NCBI GenBank assembly: GCA_945866165.1
Contig: CAMBGO010000043.1
Span: 1-13,902 of the forward strand
DNA: 13,902 nucleotides
Reading direction: 5' to 3'
Origin: Chitinophaga pinensis
GTDB lineage: Bacteria > Bacteroidota > Bacteroidia > Chitinophagales > Chitinophagaceae
Part shown: positions 7,185-13,902 of the stretch, one piece after another
Layout: every line of letters begins with the position of its first letter
How positions within the stretch are numbered: position 1 is the first letter of the stretch
Notes under the pieces: model-generated
What the model saw: only the letters and a program-made list of their open reading frames with translations
What the model was told of the DNA's origin: nothing
Database searches by the model: none
Position numbers and translations under genes: made by a program

Positions 7185-7655
7185 ATGAAAGTCTTAATGG
7201 TTTGTTTAGGCAATATATGTAGAAGTCCAATTGCAGAAGGTGTGCTACAAAAAAAATGCAAGGAAGCCGGACTCAATTGGTCTGTTGATAGTGCCGGAAC
7301 AAACGGATATCACGATGGAGAAAGACCTCATCCCACTTCACAAATGGTATGCAAACTAAATGGTGTAGATATTTCAAATCAACGCTCAAGAACTTTTATT
7401 AAACAAGACTTTAATGATTTTGATCTTATCATTCCCATGGCTGAGGATGTGATGAGGGAAATCCAATATATTGCCAGAGAAAAATATGACCAAGAAAAAG
7501 TGAAGCTACTGCTCAACTATTCTTTCCCCGGAACAAACCTTGATGTTCCCGACCCCTGGGCAAGATCTGAAGCTGCATTTCACGAGGTATATTCCTTAAT
7601 TGAGCATGCATGTGAGGTGCTAATTGAAAGCAATACATCCACAAAACAGCCTTAA
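7185..7655 (+). CDS. Low-molecular-weight protein-tyrosine phosphatase
   Basis: This 156-aa cytoplasmic enzyme removes phosphate from phosphotyrosine through a cysteinyl-phosphate intermediate. The P-loop is at the very N-terminus as C-x5-R: VCLGNICRS with nucleophile Cys7 and Arg13. The general-acid aspartate is Asp123 in VPDPW; most family members have DPY at this place, so the aromatic is swapped but the acid is kept. The segment VDSAGTNGYHDGERPHP (34-50) is also typical. Length is normal. It is first in a two-gene operon, 9 bp before hisS. In bacteria such enzymes often act with tyrosine kinases of capsule synthesis, but no kinase is seen here. They are related to arsenate reductases, but the DPW motif and P-loop favour phosphatase. 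Confidence 0.92.
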   Translation: MKVLMVCLGNICRSPIAEGVLQKKCKEAGLNWSVDSAGTNGYHDGERPHPTSQMVCKLNGVDISNQRSRTFIKQDFNDFDLIIPMAEDVMREIQYIAREKYDQEKVKLLLNYSFPGTNLDVPDPWARSEAAFHEVYSLIEHACEVLIESNTSTKQP

Positions 7656-7664
7656 CTTTACAAC

Positions 7665-9032
7665 ATGAAGCCAAGCCTTCCGCAAGGAACCAGGGATTTT
7701 TCTGCTGCGACACTACGAAAGAGAAATTTTATTTTCGACACCATTCGTTCTGTCTTTGAGCTATATGGATTTGAACCATTGGAAACCCCTTCGATTGAAA
7801 ATACAGAAACCTTGATGGGTAAATACGGCGATGAGGGGGATAAATTGATTTTCAAAATACTCAACAATGGCCTTGATAATCCTGAGAAAAAAGATACAGC
7901 AATAAAAGAATTTGACCTTGTACTGACAGGCAAAACTAGCAAGGGCATCACCGAACGGGCATTGAGATATGATTTAACCATACCCTTCGCCAGGTATGTT
8001 TCAATGAATCATGGTCAATTGACATTTCCTTTCAAAAGATATCAGATGCAACCTGTTTGGCGGGCAGACAGACCACAAAAAGGGCGTTATCGGGAATTTT
8101 ATCAGTGTGATGCTGATGTAGCAGGCAGTACATCGCTTTTGCATGAAACTGAACTTGCCTTGATCTACGCAACAGTATTTCAGAAACTTCGTGTTGCTGT
8201 TGAAATAAAAATAAATAACCGCAAAATCTTGTCAGCATTGGCAAACCTCTGTGGCGGTGCAGAAAGGATGATGCAGATTACAATTGCTATTGATAAGTTG
8301 GATAAAATTGGCATTGAAAAAGTAAAGGAGGAGCTCCTGTCTAATGGACTGAACAATGAACAAGTTCTAACAGTTGAAAAGTTTATTTCAATAAAAGGGA
8401 ATAATGATGAAAAGATAGAATCATTGCAAAATATGTTTGGGGCTGATTTAACTGGACAAGAAGGCATCAAAGAATTGAAACAAGTTTTACAATCAGTTAA
8501 TCATACTTCTAAAGATTGCAATCTAATCATCGATCTTTCACTAGCCAGGGGCCTAAATTATTATACCGGCACCATATTTGAAGTAAAAGCACTTGATGTT
8601 CAAATGGGAAGCATTGGTGGCGGTGGTCGATACGATGACCTCACGAGTTTATTTGATCTCAAAGGTATTGCAGGAGTTGGCATTTCATTTGGTGTAGATA
8701 GAATATACGACGTAATGGAGGAATTGAAAATTTTTCCAGAAGACATACAAAAGGGAACTAGAGTTTTGTTTTTCAATACAGGAGAAGAAGAATTGAAACA
8801 CATTATATCAATTGCACAGCAACTAAGAAACCAAGGATTGGCATCAGAAATATTTCATGAAGCCTCTAAGTTTGATAAGCAATTCAAGTATGCTGAAAAA
8901 AAATCAATTCCCTATGTCGCTATCATAGGAAGCAGGGAAATAGAACAGGGTACCTGCATGCTGAAAAATTTAAGTACTGGTGAGCAAGAAGAAGTGAAAC
9001 AAAGTGAATTGCCAAGTAGGTTGAAAAATTAA
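7665..9032 (+). CDS. hisS: Histidyl-tRNA synthetase
   Basis: This 455-aa class II aminoacyl-tRNA synthetase charges tRNA-His. The N-terminal PQGTRDF (6-12) is the family start motif. Motif 2 is seen as FKRYQMQPVWRADRPQKGRYREFYQCDAD (split over 123-151). The histidine-specific loops are LARGLNYYTGTIFEV (293-307) and GGGGRYDDL (318-326), the latter next to motif 3 (GVGISFGVDRI, 337-347). The C-terminal anticodon-binding domain covers about residues 365-455. It is somewhat longer than E. coli HisRS (424 aa). Start is 9 bp after the phosphatase stop, without Shine-Dalgarno. The related HisZ lacks full catalytic motifs, and these are present here, so HisS is firm. Confidence 0.97.
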   Translation: MKPSLPQGTRDFSAATLRKRNFIFDTIRSVFELYGFEPLETPSIENTETLMGKYGDEGDKLIFKILNNGLDNPEKKDTAIKEFDLVLTGKTSKGITERALRYDLTIPFARYVSMNHGQLTFPFKRYQMQPVWRADRPQKGRYREFYQCDADVAGSTSLLHETELALIYATVFQKLRVAVEIKINNRKILSALANLCGGAERMMQITIAIDKLDKIGIEKVKEELLSNGLNNEQVLTVEKFISIKGNNDEKIESLQNMFGADLTGQEGIKELKQVLQSVNHTSKDCNLIIDLSLARGLNYYTGTIFEVKALDVQMGSIGGGGRYDDLTSLFDLKGIAGVGISFGVDRIYDVMEELKIFPEDIQKGTRVLFFNTGEEELKHIISIAQQLRNQGLASEIFHEASKFDKQFKYAEKKSIPYVAIIGSREIEQGTCMLKNLSTGEQEEVKQSELPSRLKN

Positions 9033-9035
9033 TAC

Positions 9036-9055
9036 CCGTGCCCTTTGGGAGACGG
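9036..9055. other. Hairpin in the hisS / pseudouridine synthase convergent spacer
   Basis: The 55-bp spacer between the two convergent genes holds an interrupted stem: CCGT (9036-9039) with ACGG (9052-9055), and CCC (9041-9043) with GGG (9047-9049) around TTT. It could stop hisS transcription, but no T tract follows it on the plus strand. Part of it (gagacggtgatgg) resembles the middle hairpin near 4046-4058. Confidence 0.3.
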
Positions 9056-9087
9056 TGATGGAAGAAAAAAGATTACGAGCATTTTCA

Positions 9088-9813
9088 TTAGGAGCCCCAC
9101 TTTGCCAACTGCTTTAGGGTGGCATCTAAATCTTTTGAAAGTGAAGCAGTAATTAAAATATCCTTACCATCCAATCCCTTGCATTCTACAGATGATGCAT
9201 GCAATGCCAAGCGCGACAATAATGGACGCTCTTCTTCATCTTTTTTTGAAAGGTTGAATTTTTTTCTTTTTATGGAAGACAACAACAATGGGGTTTCACT
9301 GCCATATATTGGATCGCATACCAAGGCATGTCCTGCATTTTGCAAATGGACCCTTATCTGATGTGTTCTCCCTGTTTCAATTTGAAAGCGAACCCAAGTG
9401 TAGCCTTTAAAACGTTGTTCAACTTTATAATGCGTTATAGCAGACTTCCCTTTTCTACCAACCCTCATTTTCCCAAGCAGCGTTGGATGAGCCTCAATGG
9501 GTTGATCAAAAGTGCCTTCATCTTCTGTTATATTTCCCGTAACAAGACCAAAATATATTTTAGTTAGTGTACGTTGTTCAAATTGCTGATTGAAAAATTT
9601 ATGAGCAGCCTCATTTCTTGCCAATAAAAGCAGTCCGCTTGTATCGCGATCAATACGGTGTACAATAAAAATAGGCTCCCCTTTCAACTCAAACCATTTT
9701 TTTACTGAAGGAAGCTCAGCATCATATCGATCAGGAATAGTAAGCCAACCAGAAGGCTTATTTATTGCGAATAAATCATTGTCCTGATAAATTATTTGAA
9801 GAGTTGATTGCAC
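9088..9813 (-). CDS. RluA-family RNA pseudouridine synthase
   Basis: This 241-aa enzyme converts uridine to pseudouridine in rRNA or tRNA. The catalytic motif is HRIDRDTSG (52-60) with nucleophile Asp55. The N-terminal AINKPSGW (16-23) and the later ETGRTHQIRVHL (146-157) are the other RluA-family blocks. There is no N-terminal S4 domain, so it resembles RluA/TruC rather than RluC/RluD; the exact target base cannot be told. The start is GTG at 9813: the frame upstream contains no ATG before a stop and runs into the repeat element that begins a few bases away. It follows the RluB-like gene on the same strand, separated by a repeat-filled 112-bp spacer. Confidence 0.93.
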   Translation of the reverse strand: MQSTLQIIYQDNDLFAINKPSGWLTIPDRYDAELPSVKKWFELKGEPIFIVHRIDRDTSGLLLLARNEAAHKFFNQQFEQRTLTKIYFGLVTGNITEDEGTFDQPIEAHPTLLGKMRVGRKGKSAITHYKVEQRFKGYTWVRFQIETGRTHQIRVHLQNAGHALVCDPIYGSETPLLLSSIKRKKFNLSKKDEEERPLLSRLALHASSVECKGLDGKDILITASLSKDLDATLKQLAKWGS

Positions 9814-9818
9814 GGGTT

Positions 9819-9926
9819 GGTTGTTGGTTGTGGGTTATCGGTTTTCAGTTATTGGTTGTTGGTTATCTATTGTTAGTTAGCGTTTGTCGGCTTTTAACCG
9901 ATAACTGATAACCGACAACTCACAAC
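9819..9926. repeat. 31-bp inverted repeat with internal direct repeats
   Basis: Arms at 9827-9857 and 9896-9926 are inverted copies matching at 27 of 31 positions, with a 38-bp loop. The right arm ends on the first base of the complement of the RluB-like stop codon. Inside and beside the left arm, ggttgttggtt occurs twice (9819-9829 and 9854-9864), and variants of GTTAT-GGTT recur. The block is G/T-rich on the left and C/A-rich on the right, unlike surrounding coding DNA. It could fold as RNA from either strand. I see no T tract, no target-site duplication and no transposase. Confidence 0.75.
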
Positions 9927-10888
9927 TATTTACTCTTTTTTATAAACGAGCTGTTCATGAATTTTAGCAAGCGTACTTCCTTCTCATTCAAATACCTCCA
10001 CTTACTTCTTTCAACATTCTTTTTAGTAAGGTTTGCAAACACCACCCTGTCAAGGTTTTTAACATCATAACCCATGAATTCAAACATACGCCTCACAATA
10101 TGATTTCGTCCACTATGAATTTCAACACCCACAACAGATTTATCTTTTGTATCAACATAACCCAAGGCATCGGCCTTCACAAAACCATCTTCAAGCTGAA
10201 GACCATTCAGCATTCGATCAAAGTCGGCTTTAGCAAATGGCTTATCAAGTTTTGCTTCATATACTTTTCGCACTTCATGAGAAGGGTGTGATAATTTCTG
10301 GGTGAGGTCGCCATCATTGGTAAGCAACAATACGCCTGTTGTGTTGCGGTCTAATCTACCAACTGGAAAAACTCTTTCCCCTGTAGCGCCTTTTATCAAA
10401 TCTAAAACCGTTTTTCTTCCTTGGGGATCCTCAAGCGTGGTGATATAGTCTTTGGGTTTGTTTAGGAGAATATACACAAGATTTTTTTCAGGCACTATTT
10501 TTTTACCCATGTAAAAAACAATATCCTCTGGCTTAATCTTGAACCCAGGTTCAATAATTATTTTATCATTAACCTTAACTTTTTCATCTTTTATCAACAG
10601 AATCGCATCTCTTCTTGAGCAGATGCCGCAATGGGCAATGTATTTATTTAGCGGCATGGTCTTGTCAACCTTCCTTGCAATCATTGGCATTTTCCCAGCT
10701 GACTCAGGAATTGGGGCATGGCCTTTCTCCTTCATGATGGTAAGCGCCTTTCGCTTTTCTGCTTTCTTTACTTCAATGGCGTCAGACCGCTCCTTTTTCC
10801 ATTTCTTTTTTTCCTGACGAAATTCTTCCTTTACTGCGCTGTTCTTTTTCTTTACTACGAATTTTGAAAAATTGTCTGTCCGTTTCAT
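9926..10888 (-). CDS. RluB/RsuA-family pseudouridine synthase with S4 domain
   Basis: This rRNA pseudouridine synthase is most like RluB (23S rRNA U2605 in E. coli) or RluE/RsuA; the exact site is not provable from sequence. I take the ATG at 10888 (320 aa); a TTG at 10912 in the same frame would add eight residues. The first 75 or so residues form a lysine-rich, probably disordered tail. An S4 RNA-binding domain follows (MPLNKYIAHCGICSRRDA onward), then the catalytic domain with GRLDRNTTGVLLLTNDG, whose Asp (188 counted from the TTG start) is the nucleophile, and SGRNHIVRRMFEFMGY near the C-terminus. It lies 99-123 bp after rlmN and before an RluA-type gene on the same strand. Confidence 0.92.
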   Translation of the reverse strand: MKRTDNFSKFVVKKKNSAVKEEFRQEKKKWKKERSDAIEVKKAEKRKALTIMKEKGHAPIPESAGKMPMIARKVDKTMPLNKYIAHCGICSRRDAILLIKDEKVKVNDKIIIEPGFKIKPEDIVFYMGKKIVPEKNLVYILLNKPKDYITTLEDPQGRKTVLDLIKGATGERVFPVGRLDRNTTGVLLLTNDGDLTQKLSHPSHEVRKVYEAKLDKPFAKADFDRMLNGLQLEDGFVKADALGYVDTKDKSVVGVEIHSGRNHIVRRMFEFMGYDVKNLDRVVFANLTKKNVERSKWRYLNEKEVRLLKFMNSSFIKKSK

Positions 10889-11011
10889 GATAGTTGATTT
10901 GCTGTTTTTCAACAGGATTTATACTCTGTACTTATTAGGTTATTTACTCATTTAGTAATTTATATAATGCCGCTTTAAGGCTGATTAATCGCGTTGGGTT
11001 TTTACTCCGTC

Positions 11012-12055
11012 CTATTTATTAGCCAACTGCCCACATGCTGCATCAATATCCTTTCCCCTGCTTCTGCGTAACCTCGCATTCACCCTGTTTTTTTCAAGGT
11101 AATTCATGAATGCTTCTGTTTTTTCTTCAGCAGGTTTTTTAAATCTAGCGAAGTCGATTGGATTATACTCGATAATATTCACGAGGTCTGCAGGTATCTG
11201 TCGATAAAGTTTAACGAGGTCTTCTGCATCTTCAAATGAATCATTGAAATTATCAAAGAGGATATATTCCAAGGTGATTTCACTCTTTGTTTGCTTATAA
11301 AAATAATTGAGTGCCTCAACCAACGTCTTAAGATCATTCGTTTCATTGATTGGCATGATCTCATTTCGTTTTTTATCTGTTGGGGCGTGCAATGACAATG
11401 CCAGCTTGAATCGTACTTGATCATCACCAAGTTGTCGAATCATTTTTGCAACACCTGCTGTTGAAACTGTAATCCTCCTTGGACTCATTGCCAATCCATC
11501 TTCAGCTGTGATGCGTTCAATTGCCTTCATCATGTTTCTATAGTTCAATAGGGGCTCTCCCATTCCCATGAAAACAATATTGGTAAGCTTCTTTCCATAA
11601 TCTTTCATGGCTTGCTGATTAATCAATACCACTTCATCATAAATTTCATCATAGTTTAGGTTACGCTTCTTGTCCATGTATCCAGTGGCACAGAACTTAC
11701 AACTCAAGCTACAGCCTATTTGTGATGATACGCAAGCAGTTAATCTTTCTACGGTGGGAATCAATACACCTTCAACCTTGTGTCCGTCAAATGTTTTAAA
11801 ACGTGTTTTGATGGTACCATCTTCGCTTTGTTGGGTGGCATCAGTTGCAAGGGATGTAAAATCAAATTCCTGTTCCAATTTGATTCGAAGATCCTTAGAA
11901 AGGTTGGTCATGGATTGAAAATCGAAGGCATGTTTCTGCCAAAGCCATTCCCATACCTGTTGTACCCGAAATTTTTTTTCGCCAATTTTTTCGAAATAAG
12001 TGGTAATCTCATCAAGAGATAGGTGTCTGATATTGGGCTTTACCTTCGCGTTCAT
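11012..12055 (-). CDS. rlmN: Dual-specificity 23S rRNA/tRNA adenine-C2 methyltransferase RlmN
   Basis: This 347-aa radical-SAM enzyme methylates C2 of A2503 in 23S rRNA and of A37 in some tRNAs, affecting decoding and translation fidelity. The 4Fe-4S/SAM motif is CSLSCKFC, with Cys115, Cys119 and Cys122. The two mechanistic cysteines known from E. coli RlmN (Cys118 and Cys355) correspond to Cys108 and Cys341 (CGQL). Other family blocks are FMGMGEPLLNY (162-172), SPRRITVSTAG (191-201) and LALSLHAP (218-225). The resistance homologue Cfr shares this core, but the N-terminal accessory domain and housekeeping context favour RlmN. The start lies only 4 bases after a promoter -7 box, so the mRNA may be leaderless. 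Confidence 0.96.
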   Translation of the reverse strand: MNAKVKPNIRHLSLDEITTYFEKIGEKKFRVQQVWEWLWQKHAFDFQSMTNLSKDLRIKLEQEFDFTSLATDATQQSEDGTIKTRFKTFDGHKVEGVLIPTVERLTACVSSQIGCSLSCKFCATGYMDKKRNLNYDEIYDEVVLINQQAMKDYGKKLTNIVFMGMGEPLLNYRNMMKAIERITAEDGLAMSPRRITVSTAGVAKMIRQLGDDQVRFKLALSLHAPTDKKRNEIMPINETNDLKTLVEALNYFYKQTKSEITLEYILFDNFNDSFEDAEDLVKLYRQIPADLVNIIEYNPIDFARFKKPAEEKTEAFMNYLEKNRVNARLRRSRGKDIDAACGQLANK

Positions 12056-12059
12056 CCTG

Positions 12060-12067
12060 CAAAGATA
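12060..12067 (-). promoter_or_regulatory. Putative rlmN promoter, Bacteroidota -7 box
   Basis: The minus strand reads TATCTTTG, an exact TAnnTTTG match, ending 4 bases before the rlmN ATG. The -33 region is weak, with only a TTT about 20 bases upstream. A transcription start 5-7 bases below the box would fall on or beside the start codon. Confidence 0.42.
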
Positions 12068-12126
12068 CGCTTTGTTCTTTGAAGGCTAAAAGACAGCCAA
12101 AATTGCTTAAATCTTACCTTTAAAAA

Positions 12127-12762
12127 CTATTTATTGGGCTGCGGAGTATACCTCAAATAAGGTTTTACAATATTTAACCCTTTGGGGAATTTTTTAACTG
12201 CATCTTCCGTGGAAACAGCCGGAACTACAATCACATCCTCACCTTCTTTCCAATCTGCCGGAGTGGCAACACTATATTGTGCAGTTAACTGCAATGAATC
12301 AATAACCCTTAACACTTCCACAAAATTTCTTCCAGTAGAAGCAGGGTATGCTATGAAAAGTTTGATTGTTTTATCGGGACCGATTATGAAAAGTGATCGT
12401 ACGGTAAACGTAGCAGAAGCGTTTGGATGAATCATGTCGTATAGAGTTGCAACATCCCTACTCTCATCAGCAATGATTGGAAACCCAACAGTGCAGTGTT
12501 GTGTTTCGTTAATATCATTAATCCATAAATTATGCTTTTCCAATGGATCAACACTCACTGCCAACACTTTTACATTCCTCTTTTTAAACTCATCTTCAAG
12601 TTGAGCTGTTCGTCCCAACTCTGTCGTGCATACAGGCGTAAAATCTGCTGGATGTGAAAAAAGAATGCCCCAGCTATCACCAAGGTATTCATGGAAATCA
12701 ATTTTCCCAATTGTAGTATTTGCCTGGAAATTTGGTGCAATGTCCCCTAATCTAATTGACAT
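12127..12762 (-). CDS. 1-Cys peroxiredoxin (Prx6-type)
   Basis: This 211-aa thiol peroxidase reduces H2O2 and organic peroxides. The active site is SHPADFTPVCTTELG (36-50) with peroxidatic Cys45, Pro38 and Thr42; the conserved arginine is probably Arg123 in VRSLFIIGPDK. The C-terminal extension with WKEGEDVIVVP and KPYLRYTPQP is typical of the Prx6 subfamily and makes it longer than AhpC or BCP proteins. A second cysteine, Cys90, is at the place also seen in mammalian Prx6 and is not a classical resolving cysteine. It stands alone between dinB (134 bp away) and rlmN (71 bp away). A near-match -7 box, TTAGTTTG (12816-12809), lies upstream but is not convincing. Confidence 0.95.
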   Translation of the reverse strand: MSIRLGDIAPNFQANTTIGKIDFHEYLGDSWGILFSHPADFTPVCTTELGRTAQLEDEFKKRNVKVLAVSVDPLEKHNLWINDINETQHCTVGFPIIADESRDVATLYDMIHPNASATFTVRSLFIIGPDKTIKLFIAYPASTGRNFVEVLRVIDSLQLTAQYSVATPADWKEGEDVIVVPAVSTEDAVKKFPKGLNIVKPYLRYTPQPNK

Positions 12763-12896
12763 AATGATTTATTTATAATACAAAAGAAATAAAATTTTAT
12801 TACCCTACCAAACTAATAGACTTTATTTATTTTAAAACATATTCTTTCAAAATAAAATGCAATTAAAAATATGAATTCGTTTTTAGTTTTTTCAAA

Positions 12897-13902
12897 TTAT
12901 CCCTCATTGTTCTTCCCCCTTCCAATTGAACCTTTTCCAAATCGTTTTTTTACGCCATCAAAGGCGGAATAAAGTTTTTCTTTTTTTATTTTGTTATCAA
13001 ACAAGTCAGTCTGCATAGTCTTTTCAACCAATTCTGAATATCGAACACCTATTAACCTCAGACTTGTTTTTCCGTCATAAAGTTGAATAAACAAATCACG
13101 AACCACATTCATCAATTCATCATCGAAGTGGCTGGGATTAATTGATAACTGTTTGGTATAGGTTTTAAAGTCGGGATAGCGAATTTTTACAGCCACACAG
13201 CGTGTCATGGTATTCTCCTCTCTAAGCTGATGCCCAAGTTTTTCAGTCATCCTGGAAAGTTCTGCGAGGAGAAAATCGATGTCGCCAGTATTTTCAGAAA
13301 AAGTATGTTCAGTTGAAATTGATTTTGACTCATGTGATGTATGGATACTTCCAACATATTCTCCTCTAGACTTTTGCTTTAATACTTCACCATATTTACC
13401 GAAATATTGCTCAAGCAATGGCAATGAATATTCTGCGAGGTCTCCAATAGATAAAATGCCCAACGAATTGAGGCTTTTCAATGTATGCTCACCCACGCCG
13501 GGAATGGCCGATACAGAAAGTGGGGCTAGAAATTCTCTTTCTTTACCATTGGGAATTTGGAGGTATCCATTTGGTTTGGCGGCATTAGTGGCCATTTTTG
13601 CAACCATCTTGTTTGAAGCCAATCCAAATGAAATGGGAAGCTTGGTCGTTTCAATTATTTCATTTCGCAGATCGATGGTCCATTGCAATGGATCAAAAAA
13701 TCGATCCATCCCAGTTAGATCAATATAAAATTCATCAATGGATGCTTTCTCAAATGCAGGTGCTTTTGCAGCTATGATATCTGTTACCCATTGAGAAAAT
13801 TTACCATATTGGCCCTTGGTACTTTTCACAACTGTTGCATGTGGACAAAGAGCTATGGCTTTTGCCATTGGCATGGCAGATTGAACCCCGAACTTACGTG
13901 CT
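12897..13902 (-). CDS. dinB: DNA polymerase IV (Y family), N-terminus beyond right edge
   Basis: This is a translesion DNA polymerase. The reading frame stays open to the right edge and reads ARKFGVQSA immediately before the first internal Met, a classic DinB segment, so the real start lies outside; 334 codons are visible and perhaps 45-50 are missing. The palm-domain catalytic pair is present as SIDEFYIDLTG (Asp-Glu encoded at 13731-13736); the first metal-binding Asp is off-window. SFGLASNKMVAKMA and AKPNGYLQIP follow, then the thumb HhH segment VSAIPGVGEHTLKSLNSLGI and the little-finger domain. QTDLF (12999-13013) matches the beta-clamp-binding motif, followed by a basic tail of about 33 residues. 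Confidence 0.95.
   Translation of the reverse strand, partial: ARKFGVQSAMPMAKAIALCPHATVVKSTKGQYGKFSQWVTDIIAAKAPAFEKASIDEFYIDLTGMDRFFDPLQWTIDLRNEIIETTKLPISFGLASNKMVAKMATNAAKPNGYLQIPNGKEREFLAPLSVSAIPGVGEHTLKSLNSLGILSIGDLAEYSLPLLEQYFGKYGEVLKQKSRGEYVGSIHTSHESKSISTEHTFSENTGDIDFLLAELSRMTEKLGHQLREENTMTRCVAVKIRYPDFKTYTKQLSINPSHFDDELMNVVRDLFIQLYDGKTSLRLIGVRYSELVEKTMQTDLFDNKIKKEKLYSAFDGVKKRFGKGSIGRGKNNEG

Noticed and set aside
7658..7981. Minus-strand open frame of 107 codons over the start of hisS
   Set aside because: It is antisense to the conserved HisRS N-terminus, rich in Ser/Leu as expected from a shadow frame.
9819..9926. CRISPR array or IS remnant in the repeat-rich spacer
   Set aside because: Repeats are short, irregular and lack uniform spacers; no transposase, terminal duplication or cas gene is present.
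10944..10958. TTACT/AGTAA stem between rlmN and the RluB-type gene as a terminator
   Set aside because: Only 5 AT-rich base pairs with no T tract; too weak to call.
12084..12098. GGCT/AGCC stem downstream of the peroxiredoxin as a terminator
   Set aside because: A 4-bp stem with a 7-nt loop and no following T tract in the needed direction; probably chance.
12809..12816. TTAGTTTG as a peroxiredoxin promoter box
   Set aside because: One consensus position is wrong and no -33 element is seen at the right distance in very AT-rich DNA.
13279..13728. Plus-strand open frame of 149 codons inside dinB
   Set aside because: It is fully antisense to a well-supported polymerase and shows no family motif.

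Overview
The window is low-GC bacterial chromosome, most likely from a member of the Bacteroidota (a Chitinophagaceae-like bacterium would fit). Supporting signs are three good matches to the Bacteroidota -7 promoter box TAnnTTTG, A-rich leaders without a Shine-Dalgarno sequence in front of nearly every start, and the gene content. I see no phage, IS element, CRISPR array, tRNA or rRNA.

Region 1 (1-3905, minus strand) is the 5' half of a complex I operon in the order nuoA-B-C-D-E-F. nuoF runs off the left edge. NuoC and NuoD are separate proteins, and the NADH-oxidising subunits E and F are present, so this is the complete 14-subunit type of operon. Region 2 (3906-4131) is a spacer with three successive minus-strand terminator hairpins and a probable nuoA promoter.

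Region 3 (4132-6981, minus strand) is a three-gene operon: a 78-aa two-helix membrane protein, a PstS-fold lipoprotein whose start overlaps the preceding stop as ATGA, and a secreted TPR-repeat protein. No ABC permease or ATPase accompanies them, and their function is unknown. This is the least understood part of the window. Region 4 (7133-9032, plus strand) starts at a clear promoter and carries a low-molecular-weight tyrosine phosphatase followed 9 bp later by hisS.

Region 5 (9088-12762, minus strand) contains a 1-Cys peroxiredoxin and three RNA-modification genes (rlmN, an RluB/RsuA-type and an RluA-type pseudouridine synthase). A 31-bp inverted repeat with internal direct repeats fills the spacer between the two pseudouridine synthases. 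Region 6 (12897-13902, minus strand) is DNA polymerase IV (dinB), missing its N-terminus at the right edge.

Most of the window is housekeeping: respiration, translation and rRNA maturation, peroxide detoxification and translesion synthesis. I found no convincing new defence or mobile system. The best leads are the PstS-like/TPR/small-membrane-protein operon, the inverted-repeat spacer element and the triple terminator.
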